Made by a program: the position numbers and the translations under genes
Notes under the pieces: model-generated
Told to the model about the DNA's origin: nothing
The model's input: the letters and a program-made list of their open reading frames with translations, nothing else
Databases searched by the model: none
NCBI RefSeq assembly: GCF_014333615.1
Contig: NZ_JACSCY010000002.1
Coordinates: forward strand, 372,001 to 436,000
Length of the DNA stretch: 64,000 nt
Direction: 5' to 3'
Origin: Hymenobacter citatus
GTDB lineage: Bacteria; Bacteroidota; Bacteroidia; Cytophagales; Hymenobacteraceae
Shown here: positions 25,831-35,010 of the stretch, one piece after another
Numbering within the stretch: the stretch's first letter is position 1
Layout: each line of letters starts with the position of its first letter

Positions 25831-25860
25831 CCCTGACAGGGGCTTGAAATCCTGTCAGGG
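25831..25860. repeat. Short hairpin CCCTGACAGG between GH76 and GH92
   Basis: Perfect 10-base stem (CCCTGACAGG, 25831-25840, and CCTGTCAGGG, 25851-25860), with an AAACCC/GGGTTT-like flank. It may slow transcription or stabilise the GH76 mRNA 3' end; no T tract, so not a clear terminator. Confidence 0.7.
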
Positions 25861-25894
25861 CTAAGGGTTTTTGAAATCAAAGGGATGAACTTTT

Positions 25895-27058
25895 TTACAG
25901 CACGTTGCGGGCCTGCAAATCGGCCAGCGCTTCCAGCATCATCACGCCGCTCATTTCGGTAGAGCCATCTACGGTGCTGCCAGGTAGGGTGGTCCAGTTG
26001 GTGTTGAAGATATACTGTGGCCGGCGCGTGCCCTTCGAGTAAAGACTTTCGCCGTTAAACTTCAGAAAAGACACATAATTAGCTCGGTTGGTGGCACTCA
26101 CGGCCGGCTCGGTAGCCAGAATGGTGAGGTAGCGCACCAGAACACCTTTGAACAAACCGCCGTCGCCATTGCCTTCATCCTTCATCACACCACCTGGCGA
26201 GAGCTGGGTGTTGTTGAGCACGTAGGCGGCCGTGCGGTTGGCATCGTCGAGGTAGGAGGTTTGCTGAGTGGCCCGGTACAAGGCCACGCCCGCTCCTATA
26301 AAGGTGCCCTGGTTGTAGGTGAAAATCCAGTTCTTGTCAATCTGGTTGTTGCCCTCCCGGTTCACGCCATCCCATACGGCGCCATCGGCGGGGTCTACCA
26401 GCTTGGATTTCTGCCAGCTGTAGATCTTTTTCGCCCACTCCAGGTCGTCGGGGTTGCGGTCGAGCATATAAAGACGGGCGGCCAGAATGGCTGCGGGGGC
26501 GTTGGCGGGCGTGTTTTTGTAGCTGCGCTGCGTTTTTTTCCACGCAATGCCGCCGCCCTGCTGCTCGTTCCAGCCCAGCTTAATGTCGTTCCAGAGCAGG
26601 GTAGCAATGTTTTTGTACTCGGTTTCCCTGGTCACCTCGTAAGCGCGCAGGCAGGCCAGCGCATGCCACTCCATGTCGTCGTAGAACTCGTTGAGGTAGG
26701 TGTTGCCGTTTTTGGCTTTTGCCCCCTGTATCACCTGCCGCATACGGGTAAGGTAGTCGGCGCTGCTGGTGCGCTGGAAGCCATCAATCAAGATATCGAG
26801 GCCGTGCGCTTGCCACCAGTAGTTGAAATTGGTTTGGCCGGCATTGTTTTGCCGATAGTAGTTTTCGTTGGCGACGTAGAAGTTCTGCTGCAACGCGGCC
26901 TGGGCCGAGTCGGCGCGGGCCGACCAGTTGGCCGTGGCCACCACGGGCGGCGCGGTGGGCGGGGCCACGTAGTCGTCTACGGGGTCTTTGCAGGCGGTCA
27001 GTAACAGGCCCAACAAGACGCTGCTACCTATGCGGGAATACCAGGAAGTCAAGATCAT
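25895..27058 (-). CDS. GH76 endo-alpha-1,6-mannanase, lipoprotein
   Basis: A 387-residue enzyme with lipobox LLLTAC. The (alpha/alpha)6 barrel carries the GH76 catalytic pair in FYDDMEWHALACLRAYE; NFNYWWQAHGLDILIDGF, GGGIAWKKTQRSYKNTPANA and TFIGAGVALYRAT are also typical. GH76 cuts the alpha-1,6 backbone of yeast and fungal mannan. Together with the downstream GH92 it gives the backbone and side-chain activities needed for mannan. It lies between the SusE and GH92 genes. Confidence 0.9.
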   Translation of the reverse strand: MILTSWYSRIGSSVLLGLLLTACKDPVDDYVAPPTAPPVVATANWSARADSAQAALQQNFYVANENYYRQNNAGQTNFNYWWQAHGLDILIDGFQRTSSADYLTRMRQVIQGAKAKNGNTYLNEFYDDMEWHALACLRAYEVTRETEYKNIATLLWNDIKLGWNEQQGGGIAWKKTQRSYKNTPANAPAAILAARLYMLDRNPDDLEWAKKIYSWQKSKLVDPADGAVWDGVNREGNNQIDKNWIFTYNQGTFIGAGVALYRATQQTSYLDDANRTAAYVLNNTQLSPGGVMKDEGNGDGGLFKGVLVRYLTILATEPAVSATNRANYVSFLKFNGESLYSKGTRRPQYIFNTNWTTLPGSTVDGSTEMSGVMMLEALADLQARNVL

Positions 27059-27164
27059 ATCAATTAGTTGCTTAGGGAAAGTGAGTTTGAGCGGGTAGGC
27101 GGTGAGCCAGGCTATCAGCTGGTTTGCTGGTTACCAGTCTCACCGCCGCCTCTCAAAAGCCGCA

Positions 27165-28304
27165 TTAGCGAATCACGACCTGGTGCGTGTAAGGGCCGTC
27201 GGGCTGCATGCGCACGGTCACGTCCACGCTCTTTTTATCAGCTTCCGTCTGAAACTTGTAGGTGTAGTCGTACGACGCGGCCGTCACGGGCATTAGATAG
27301 TAGTACGAGGCCGGCGTACTGGCTGTAGCGCGCTGGTTATCAGAGTTGCTGCTGCCGTAGAACTGTTGGGTGGTAGCGCCGGCAGCGTTTTTCTCCGTGA
27401 ACCGGAACTTGTAACGCTCATCGCGGCCCCAGCTTTCCTGGAAAAACTCGATGGGCGTATTCTCTACTTTCCACACGCCTTTACCCACATAAGGTAGGGT
27501 CACCAGGATCTTGCTTTGGGGCGCAAACCACAGGCCCACGGACTCGATTTCGGTGAGGGTAGCGGCGGCGTTGTTGAAATCCAAACGGATGCGGTACACT
27601 TTGGGCGTGGTAGTGGGGCTGGTGCCCTGGTTGCCTTCCACCAGCTTGTTACCGTCGATGGCGTAAGTAGTGGATGTGCCGCTGGTTTGGTCAATCAGCT
27701 TCACATCGCCGGCGCTCAGGCGGGTATACAGCTCAAACACACCGGCCGAGATGCTCTTGAATTGGATGGCCTGGCTGGCATTGGCACCCGCCTCCGTGCC
27801 CGAGCCCGTGAGGTAGAGGGTAGGGGGCAGGGTAGAGAAGCCCGCGGGCCGCTCCAGCGTCATCATCCGCGTCTCGGTGCCCTTCTGCACGTTCAGGCCC
27901 TTCGAGGCATTCACCGTCCAGATCAGTTTGCCCTGCTGCTGCGACTTGATGCCGGCAATATCGGCAATGCGGTTCAAGTCGCCGTGGCTGAGCACCAGGC
28001 GGTTATCGAGGCCGTTGGTGCCCGAGGCAATGCTGTACACGGGCTTCGAAAAGTCACCGCCTTCTTTGTCGAACACCAGCTCGTAGAGCACCACCGTGCC
28101 GTCGGCGGCGCGGGCTTGGCCCCACTCAAACGTCACGGCCGCGTTGGACGGCGGGTCGAGGCGGATAAACGCGTTGTTGACGGGCGAAATCAGGTTCGAT
28201 ACCGGCGTAATGGTCTCGTCCAGGGCGTTGTCGTCGTCGTTGCAGGCTGAGAAAATGCCGGTCAGGAAAAGAAAGAGAAAGAGAAATATGGGACGGGTTT
28301 TCAT
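27165..28304 (-). CDS. SusE-like outer-membrane glycan-binding lipoprotein
   Basis: A 379-residue lipoprotein (lipobox GIFSAC). The N-terminal SusE domain is visible (SNLISPVNNAFIRLDPPSN to ELVFDKEGGDF), followed by binding domains of the SusE/SusF C-terminal type (GKGVWKVENTPIEFF, RYKFRFTEKNAAG). It binds glycan at the cell surface and stands in the usual place after SusD. No catalytic motif. A dyad with GGCGGTGAG arms lies downstream at 27097-27150. Confidence 0.82.
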   Translation of the reverse strand: MKTRPIFLFLFLFLTGIFSACNDDDNALDETITPVSNLISPVNNAFIRLDPPSNAAVTFEWGQARAADGTVVLYELVFDKEGGDFSKPVYSIASGTNGLDNRLVLSHGDLNRIADIAGIKSQQQGKLIWTVNASKGLNVQKGTETRMMTLERPAGFSTLPPTLYLTGSGTEAGANASQAIQFKSISAGVFELYTRLSAGDVKLIDQTSGTSTTYAIDGNKLVEGNQGTSPTTTPKVYRIRLDFNNAAATLTEIESVGLWFAPQSKILVTLPYVGKGVWKVENTPIEFFQESWGRDERYKFRFTEKNAAGATTQQFYGSSNSDNQRATASTPASYYYLMPVTAASYDYTYKFQTEADKKSVDVTVRMQPDGPYTHQVVIR

Positions 28305-28345
28305 TATGAGTAGTTGTTGATTGTTAGTTGCTTATTTCTTGATGA

Positions 28346-28460
28346 GAACGTCATGCCGCTCGCACGTCATTCCGAGATTTCTCACTCCATTCAAAATGAC
28401 GTCCTGATGGAGCGGTAGAGATGCTTCGGCTGCGCGGACGCCAGATAGAGCATGACGTTC
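28346..28460. repeat. Nested inverted repeats between SusD and SusE genes
   Basis: The outer pair GAACGTCATGC (28346) and GCATGACGTTC (28460) encloses a second, smaller dyad ACGTCATTC / AAATGACGT (28364-28402), which interrupts the left outer arm. The outer copy belongs to the GTCATGCT...GAAGCATCTCTACCG family; the inner resembles the GTCATTCCGAG family. Confidence 0.7.
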
Positions 28461-28485
28461 TTTCATAGTCACGCAGTCACTTGGT

Positions 28486-30090
28486 TTACCAGCCTGGGTT
28501 TTGCTCCAGGTTGCCGTTGATGTCCCGCTCGCGCTGAGGGATGGGCCAGAGGTAGTGGCGGGCCGGATCGAAGGTGCGCTGGTCTACGCGCAGGTAGCCG
28601 TTGTCCACGTTCGGGTCGCCGGCCTTGATGCCGTGGGCGAAGCCGTTGAGCGCGGTTTCGGCCGTGCGCCAACGACGGAGGTCGAAGATGCGCAGGCCTT
28701 CCATGGCCAATTCTGTGCGCCGCTCGCGGCGGATGGTGGCTTGCAGGCTGGCTTTGTCGCCGCCAGGAAAGGTGAGGGCCGCAGCATCCGTAAAGCCCGC
28801 CCGACGCCGTAGCGCCCCGATGGTGTTGTTCCAGTCAGTGGCCGTAAACTGGCCCAGCTCGTTCTTGGCCTCCGCGTTCATTAGCAGCACATCGGCGTAG
28901 CGAATCAGAATCAGGTTCAGGCCCGAGTTCAGGTTGGCGTCGGAGGTGGGGTCGAAGTACTTCGAGGAATAGTAGCCGGTAGGGCTGGCGTCCTGGCGGT
29001 CGATGGAGTTGTCGCCGGTGCCGGGGAAGGTGCGGATGGTGATGGTCGAGTTATCGGGGCGGCGCCACACGTAACCGTCGTACACCAGCGTAGCCATAAA
29101 GCGCGGGTCGCGGCCCTGGTAGGGCGTGGCCTCGTTGTAGCCTGAGCCGGCTTCGGTAATGGCTTTGCCATTGGCCATCAGGTAGCTGTTCACCAACTCC
29201 TGGGTAGGGGCAATAGACGTGACCAACTTACCCTCGGTGCGCGGAATAAACTGCCGCTGCACCGAGTGCGTGCGCGTGGGGAAGGCATACTGCAAATCCA
29301 GCATGTCCTCGTTGTTGTTCTCGTTGCTGGGTGCGAATACGCCCATATAGCTCGGAAACAGGCTATATGTGCCCATCGAGCCACTCATCAGCTGTGTCGT
29401 AACGGTCACTACATCGGCCCAACGGCCTTCATACAGCAGTACGCGGGCTTTCAGCGCCATGGCGCCACCCTTCGTGAAGCGGCCTTTATCCTCGGCCCCA
29501 TAGGCTGTATTCAGGGGTAGAACGGCGGCAGCGGCATCCAGCTCCTTCAACACAAAATCCAGGACCTCGGGGCGGGGCGTGCGGGTTACGCTGTTGGCCT
29601 CCGTCACGCTCAGCTCGGTGGTGATGAGGGGCACGGCGCCGTACCAAGTCATCAGCTGAAAGTAGTGGAACGCCCGAATAGCCTGCGCCTCTGCAATGTA
29701 GCGGGCCTTCAGGCCCGCGTCGAGCGACGTAATCTTGTCGATGTTGGTCAGCAGGCGGTTGCAGGCGCGGATGCCGCCGTAGTGGTAACCCCACTCATTG
29801 GTGATGCGCGCCTGGTTGGTGCCGTAGGCGCCCTCGGCCACGTTGCGCACGTTGGAGCCGTCCACGTCGCTTTTGTTATAGGCGTTGTCGGAGAGGGCTT
29901 CGTTGAAGAAGAAGTACTCGCTGGGGTAGAGGCCGGCGTAGCAGGAGTTGAGCACGTTGGCCGCATCGCTGGGCTGTGTCCAGAACGTGGCGTCGGTGGG
30001 GCGGTCGGTGGGGGGTAGGTCCAGGTCCTGGCAAGCCGTGAAGCTTAGTCCAAGGCCCAGCAGGAAGATATAAGGAAGGGTACGTTTCAT
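28486..30090 (-). CDS. SusD/RagB-family outer-membrane glycan-binding lipoprotein
   Basis: A 534-residue lipoprotein (lipobox LSFTAC). PPTDRPTDATFWTQPSDAAN is the standard N-terminal helix region and the TPR scaffold includes AEAQAIRAFHYFQLMTWYGAVP; the C-terminal end has RRERRTELAMEGLRIFDLRRW and a final QNPGW, both hallmarks of SusD. It lids the SusC porin and delivers oligosaccharide. It follows SusC after a 193-base spacer with a long dyad, and precedes SusE. Confidence 0.95.
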   Translation of the reverse strand: MKRTLPYIFLLGLGLSFTACQDLDLPPTDRPTDATFWTQPSDAANVLNSCYAGLYPSEYFFFNEALSDNAYNKSDVDGSNVRNVAEGAYGTNQARITNEWGYHYGGIRACNRLLTNIDKITSLDAGLKARYIAEAQAIRAFHYFQLMTWYGAVPLITTELSVTEANSVTRTPRPEVLDFVLKELDAAAAVLPLNTAYGAEDKGRFTKGGAMALKARVLLYEGRWADVVTVTTQLMSGSMGTYSLFPSYMGVFAPSNENNNEDMLDLQYAFPTRTHSVQRQFIPRTEGKLVTSIAPTQELVNSYLMANGKAITEAGSGYNEATPYQGRDPRFMATLVYDGYVWRRPDNSTITIRTFPGTGDNSIDRQDASPTGYYSSKYFDPTSDANLNSGLNLILIRYADVLLMNAEAKNELGQFTATDWNNTIGALRRRAGFTDAAALTFPGGDKASLQATIRRERRTELAMEGLRIFDLRRWRTAETALNGFAHGIKAGDPNVDNGYLRVDQRTFDPARHYLWPIPQRERDINGNLEQNPGW

Positions 30091-30130
30091 CGTCTGTTAT
30101 CTATTTACCTATGATTATTAAATGGCTGTT

Positions 30131-30269
30131 CGTCATGCTTCGTCTGGCGTCCGCTTGTCGAAGCATCTCCTACCGTCAGTAGTTCCTCACAAGTGAGATT
30201 ACCGTTGCGGTAGAGATGCTTCGACTCCGCTGCGTCCCTTGCTTGATGCGCAACATGCTCAGCATGACA
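30131..30269. repeat. Inverted repeat (GTCATGCT...GAAGCATCTC family) between SusC and SusD
   Basis: Arms begin CGTCATGCTTCG (30131) and end GCTCAGCATGACAG (30269); inner parts TCGAAGCATCTC and GAGATGCTTCGA pair strongly. The right arm carries an insertion of about 30 bases relative to the left. In operons of this type it may set the SusC to SusD expression ratio. Confidence 0.75.
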
Positions 30270-30283
30270 GTGCATTCATCCAT

Positions 30284-33200
30284 TTAAAAAGAAACCGTGA
30301 GGCCCAGGGTGGTCACGCGTACGCTGGGGTACACGCGGCCGCTGCTGCCTACACCACCGCCCAGGCCCACGCTCTCGCTGAACTCCGAGATTTCGGGGTC
30401 GAAGCCAATGCTGCGCAAGTGCGTGATGGTGAACAGGTCCTGGCCCGATACAAACACGCGCAATTGCTGGATACCCGCCTTAGAAGTTAGAGCTGAGGGT
30501 AGGGTGTAACCCAACTGCACGTTTTTGAGGCGAGCGTAGGCGCCGTTGCGCAGCCAGTAGTTGGAGCCCTGGTTGTTGTTGGTAGAGGCCGTACCCACAG
30601 TCAGGCGGGGGTAGGAGGCATCGGGGTTGGTAGGAGTCCACCGGTCGAGGTGCTGCTTATACACGTTCTCCCAGTTGTTGTGGAACGCTTCTACGCCCTC
30701 ACCACGGATGTAGAGGTTACGACGGCCTACCCCCTGCACAAACACCACCAGGTCGAAGCCCTTGTAGGTGGCCGTGTAGTTGGCGCCAAACGTCAGGCGT
30801 GGGAAGGGGTTGCCCAGCACGTAGCGGTCGTCCTGGTTGATGACGCCGTCGCCGTTGCGGTCCACGTAGCGGATGTCGCCGGGGCGCAGGCTGCCGGGCG
30901 TTACGAAGGCTGGCTTGGGGCCGTTGGCAATTTCCTCCGTGTTCTGGTAGAAGCCATCGGTGCGGTAGCCATAGTAGGAGTTGATGGGGTAGCCCTCACG
31001 GATGATGTTGGTGGCATCGCCACCCCGGATGGTTTCCACGCCTTTGGTGTCGCGCACCAGGTTGCGGGTGTCGGCTGCGTTCAGCGTCAGGGTCTGGTTG
31101 AAGCCGCGGGCGGTGTTCATGCGGTACGTAGCCGATACTTCCCAGCCTTGGTTTTGTACGCTGGCTGCGTTCTGGGTAGGAGCGCCGGCGCCATAGGCCC
31201 CAGCCACTGGCAGGTCAATCAGAATGTCGTTGGTGCGCTTGTCGAAGTAGTCGAAGCTCACCGACAGGGCGTTCTGCAAGAAAGCCACGTCTACCCCCAC
31301 GTTGCCCATGGTAGCTGTTTCCCAGGTAATACCTTGGTTGGCGGTGCTAAAGTTGACGCCTGCTACTGGCTGGTTGCCAAAGGCATACGCGCCCGGTGCC
31401 GTGCTAATCGTGCTCAGGTAGCGATACAGACCGATGTTCTGGTTGCCGAGCTGCCCGATAGAGCCGCGTACTTTCAGGTCGCTAAACGTGGGTTGCAGGA
31501 AGTCCAGGAAGTTTTCTTCCAGCGGCCGCCAGCCCACCGATACCGATGGGAAGAAGCCCCAGCGCTTGTCGCTGGCAAAGCGCGACGAGCCATCGTAGCG
31601 GAAGCTACCCTCGATGAGGTATTTGTTAGCAAAAGCGTAGTTCACGCGGCCGAATACTGAGTTCAACGCCCACTGCTCGTTGTTGCCGTAGGTGCCATTG
31701 GGGTGGAAGCCGCCGCTGGGGTCCGAAATGCCGGTGTAGGTGGTGCCGTTGCTAATCACCCCGAAGTCGTTGCCGGGGATGTTGATAACGGCAATACCCG
31801 ACCGGTCATCGTTGAAATGCTCGCTGGAATAGCCTACTAGCACCTTCACATCGTGCTTGTCGGCAAACAGGTGCTCGTAGTTAAGGGTAGCTTGGTAGTT
31901 GGTGAGCAGGGTGCGCTGGGTGCGGTTGGTCACGGCGTTGTTGCCGTCGCCGCCGGAGGTAGGCGAGCCGTCGGGCGTCACGTACTGCAAGCTGCGCCGA
32001 AACTCGTCCATGCGGTAGTTCCACAGGTCGCCGCCCACCAGGCCGCGTAGTTTCAGGCCTTTGATGATTTCGTACTCGGCATTGAGGTTGGCGTAGCCGT
32101 TGTCGTCGGCGAAGGTGCGCTGGCCACCATTGCGCAAGCGGTTCACGGGGTTGGCGGTAGAGGTAGGGGCCGTCAGATACCGGCCGGCCGAGTCTTGCAG
32201 CGGGTAGATAACCGGGATGCGCACGGCGTCGCCGATAATCCAGTCGGTGCCGTAGGCGTGCTCCTTACGGTTCACGCGGGCGTAGGCCAGAATAGCGCCT
32301 ACCGACAGCTTATCCGTTACCTGCGTGTTCAGGTTCAGGCGGGCGTTCAAACGCTTATAGCCGTAGTTGTCACCCACAAACAGGCTATTTTGGTCCACGT
32401 AGCCCAGCGACACCAGGTAGCGCGTCTTGCCCGAGCCACCACTTAGGCTGAGGTTGTGGTTTTGCTGCAACGCCTGCTTTTTCAGCACCGCGTCCAAATA
32501 CCACTCGTTGTCGCCGCGGGCCACCTGCTCGCGAATCTGCTGGGGCGAAAACTGCGGAGCCTGGCCCGAGTTTACCAACGCCTCGTTCTTGAGCTGCATA
32601 AACTCCAGGCCCGTTACCGGCCGGCGCAGGAAGGTAGGCGTCTGCAAGCCCACAAGGGTATTGTAGGTCACCACGGGCTTTTGGTTGAGGGCGCCTTTCT
32701 TAGTGGTCACCAGCAGCACGCCATTGGCCCCGCGCGAACCGTAAATGGCCGCCGAGGCGGCATCTTTCAGTACCGTAACGCTCTCAATATCATTGGGGTT
32801 GATGGAGTTTAGCGAGCCGGCAATGCCGTCCACAATTACCAGTGGCGAGGCATTGCCCAGTGTGCCTACCCCCCGGATGTTGATGTTGAGGCCCGCGCCC
32901 GGCTCGGCGCTGCTCTGCTGAATGGTCAGGTTGGGGGCAGTGCCCTGCAGGGCCTGCGACACGTTGGTTACGGGCCGGTTTTCCAGCGCTTTCGCCGATA
33001 CCGTGTTCAAGGCGCCCGTCACCTCGGCTTTCTGCTGGGTGCCGTAGCCTACCACCACTACTTCTTCCAGCGCTTTCACGTCCTCGCGGAGCGTGATGGT
33101 GAGGTTACTGCCGGCATCTGCCACGGCTACTTCCTGGCGTACATAGCCTACAAAGCTGAACGTGAGGGTGCTACCCTCGGGTGCCTGCAGCGAGAAGTTG

Positions 33201-33733
33201 CCCTCTGCATCGGTGCTGGTACCAGTAGTAGTGCCCTTCACCACCACCGAAACACCCGGCAGACCGGCCCCGTTGGCATCCACGACGCGCCCCGATACGG
33301 GCGGTGCTTTGGAGGCGGAAACGTTTGCGCGTACATTGCCTACGTTGGAATCGATTGCAGATGTGGGTTTAGAAAGCACGCGCAATACCACGCGGTCCTC
33401 GTCCACATCATACTGAATTTTGAGGGGGGCCAGCAGCTCGTCGAGCACTGCCGACAGGGGCTCGTCCTGCACGCGCAGGCTCACTTTGCGCTCGGCTTTC
33501 ACCAGCTGTTGGCTATACACAAAGCGTACGTTGTAGTGATGCGCAATCTGGCTCAGGGTAGACTTAATGGTCTGCGCTTCAACTTTCAGCGTAATTTTTT
33601 TCTCGAGGACCGCCTGCATGGGCTGCGAATGGGCAACGGCCTGGCCAGGCAGTCCTCCGCCTAGCACCGCCAGCAACAGCAGTACACGTAAGCAATACCC
33701 GACCAATGGTGGAAGGTGTACAGAATTTTTCAT
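30284..33733 (-). CDS. SusC/RagA-family TonB-dependent transporter with STN signalling domain
   Basis: About 1149 residues from the Met at 33731-33733 (MKNSVHLPP), which gives a normal signal peptide; the longer frame adds 27 residues with no signal character. An STN domain follows (ITLKVEAQTIKSTLSQIAHH to VLRVLSKPTS), then a carboxypeptidase-like beta domain (VSGRVVDANGAGLPGVSVVV), the plug (EEVVVVGYGTQQKAEVTGAL, NRPVTNVSQALQG) and a 22-strand barrel ending GLTVSF. The STN domain means that substrate binding is passed to the FecR anti-sigma factor next door, so this locus is under trans-envelope control by the ECF sigma factor. Confidence 0.95.
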   Translation of the reverse strand: MKNSVHLPPLVGYCLRVLLLLAVLGGGLPGQAVAHSQPMQAVLEKKITLKVEAQTIKSTLSQIAHHYNVRFVYSQQLVKAERKVSLRVQDEPLSAVLDELLAPLKIQYDVDEDRVVLRVLSKPTSAIDSNVGNVRANVSASKAPPVSGRVVDANGAGLPGVSVVVKGTTTGTSTDAEGNFSLQAPEGSTLTFSFVGYVRQEVAVADAGSNLTITLREDVKALEEVVVVGYGTQQKAEVTGALNTVSAKALENRPVTNVSQALQGTAPNLTIQQSSAEPGAGLNINIRGVGTLGNASPLVIVDGIAGSLNSINPNDIESVTVLKDAASAAIYGSRGANGVLLVTTKKGALNQKPVVTYNTLVGLQTPTFLRRPVTGLEFMQLKNEALVNSGQAPQFSPQQIREQVARGDNEWYLDAVLKKQALQQNHNLSLSGGSGKTRYLVSLGYVDQNSLFVGDNYGYKRLNARLNLNTQVTDKLSVGAILAYARVNRKEHAYGTDWIIGDAVRIPVIYPLQDSAGRYLTAPTSTANPVNRLRNGGQRTFADDNGYANLNAEYEIIKGLKLRGLVGGDLWNYRMDEFRRSLQYVTPDGSPTSGGDGNNAVTNRTQRTLLTNYQATLNYEHLFADKHDVKVLVGYSSEHFNDDRSGIAVINIPGNDFGVISNGTTYTGISDPSGGFHPNGTYGNNEQWALNSVFGRVNYAFANKYLIEGSFRYDGSSRFASDKRWGFFPSVSVGWRPLEENFLDFLQPTFSDLKVRGSIGQLGNQNIGLYRYLSTISTAPGAYAFGNQPVAGVNFSTANQGITWETATMGNVGVDVAFLQNALSVSFDYFDKRTNDILIDLPVAGAYGAGAPTQNAASVQNQGWEVSATYRMNTARGFNQTLTLNAADTRNLVRDTKGVETIRGGDATNIIREGYPINSYYGYRTDGFYQNTEEIANGPKPAFVTPGSLRPGDIRYVDRNGDGVINQDDRYVLGNPFPRLTFGANYTATYKGFDLVVFVQGVGRRNLYIRGEGVEAFHNNWENVYKQHLDRWTPTNPDASYPRLTVGTASTNNNQGSNYWLRNGAYARLKNVQLGYTLPSALTSKAGIQQLRVFVSGQDLFTITHLRSIGFDPEISEFSESVGLGGGVGSSGRVYPSVRVTTLGLTVSF

Positions 33734-33828
33734 AGGGATAGTGGAAATGGGTAGGTGGGGGTTAGCGGTGAGGGTAGGGAAACATGCGTTGGGAAAAATT
33801 GAAAGTGAAAACATACTAACATGGAGCG

Positions 33829-34893
33829 CTAGCTGGCAGGTACTAGCTGGCAGCCGTTGCTGTGGAGGAGAATCTGCGCATCAGAAATGGAATAGCTGGC
33901 ACCCAGAGACTTGCACAGCAAATCAAGCTTGCCAAACAGGGGTTCGTCGTAGAACGTGATGCTCACCGTGCAGTGCGCCAACGTGGCTCGGTCGTACACA
34001 ATGTCGACGCCGTAGGCTTTTTCCAAGGCGGCGAGAACTTCCGCCACGGGGCGCTCTTCAAACTCGAAGGGCTGCGGCACCAGTACGGCGGGTTGTGCCA
34101 CTAGCTCCTTCGTAAACCGCCGCTTGGCCGCAGAGTATACCGCTTGCTGATTGGGTAGCAACAGTACACCCGCCGCGGCCGGGCGCTTGGGCGTAGCCGA
34201 CAAATCAGCCCCCGCGCGGGTTTGCACGGCCACTTTGCCTTCGCGCACCGATACCGATGCCTGCGCCGCATTGTGGTAGGCCTTCACCCGAAAACTAGTG
34301 CCTAATACCGTGGTTACCACTTGGTTGGTGAACACTAGAAAGGGCCGCTGAGGGTTTTTGCTTACCTGAAAATAGGCCTCGCCTATCAAGTGTACCTCCC
34401 GCCGTGTGCCAGCCAAGGCAACGGGGTAGCGCAGGCTGCTGCCAGGATGCAGCGTAACGCGGCTATTATCGGGTAGGCGCACGGCCTGAGGCTGCTGCGA
34501 GGTGTTGGTTTGCTGTGTCCAGCCATTGGCTACGGTCACGGCAATAGGCGCCGCAGGAGCCCAGTTGCGACGCACGGCGGGCCAGAGCAGACCAAGCGCT
34601 ACGGCCACCAACACCAGGGCTGCAGCGATGCGCAGGGTAGGAGCCTGCCACCAAGCGGCAGGGTGCCGTACCACCTTCGTCTCGGCGGGCACTGGAATAT
34701 TCTGAGTAGCCAGACGCTGCCAGATGGCATCTTCCACTGCTTCCTGGTTTTGGCCGGGCAACTGCATCCCCTCCGGTTCTTCCAGGCAGTCGTACCACCG
34801 CTCCACTGCGGCCCGTTCCTGGGGCGTGCAGCGGCCATCGAGGTAGCGTTGTAGTAGCAGTTGAAATTCGGCTTCCGTCACGGTTTCGGGCAA
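33829..34893 (-). CDS. FecR-family anti-sigma factor
   Basis: A 354-residue inner-membrane regulator. The N-terminal cytoplasmic part (FQLLLQRYLDGRCTPQERAA) holds the sigma factor; one membrane helix (LRIAAALVLVAVALGLLW) sits near residues 87-104; the periplasmic FecR domain includes DNSRVTLHPGSSLRYP and GEAYFQVSKNPQRPFLV; the C-terminal DUF4974 region (VAEVLAALEKAYGVDIVYD) contacts the STN domain of SusC. It lies between the sigma and SusC genes, the standard order for this signalling chain. Confidence 0.93.
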   Translation of the reverse strand: MPETVTEAEFQLLLQRYLDGRCTPQERAAVERWYDCLEEPEGMQLPGQNQEAVEDAIWQRLATQNIPVPAETKVVRHPAAWWQAPTLRIAAALVLVAVALGLLWPAVRRNWAPAAPIAVTVANGWTQQTNTSQQPQAVRLPDNSRVTLHPGSSLRYPVALAGTRREVHLIGEAYFQVSKNPQRPFLVFTNQVVTTVLGTSFRVKAYHNAAQASVSVREGKVAVQTRAGADLSATPKRPAAAGVLLLPNQQAVYSAAKRRFTKELVAQPAVLVPQPFEFEERPVAEVLAALEKAYGVDIVYDRATLAHCTVSITFYDEPLFGKLDLLCKSLGASYSISDAQILLHSNGCQLVPAS

Positions 34894-35010
34894 GAGTAGA
34901 GAAGTGCTTCTATCTACTAAGTCAACAAACCGTGTGGTACCCCTAAAATAAGGTTGTCTTTTTTTGAAAAAAACGAATTAATAAATGTTAAGTATTTATG
35001 ATTCAGTATT

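Noticed and set aside
30650..31660. A 336-codon plus-strand frame inside the SusC gene
   Set aside because: Antisense shadow of the SusC barrel; no motif, low-complexity composition.
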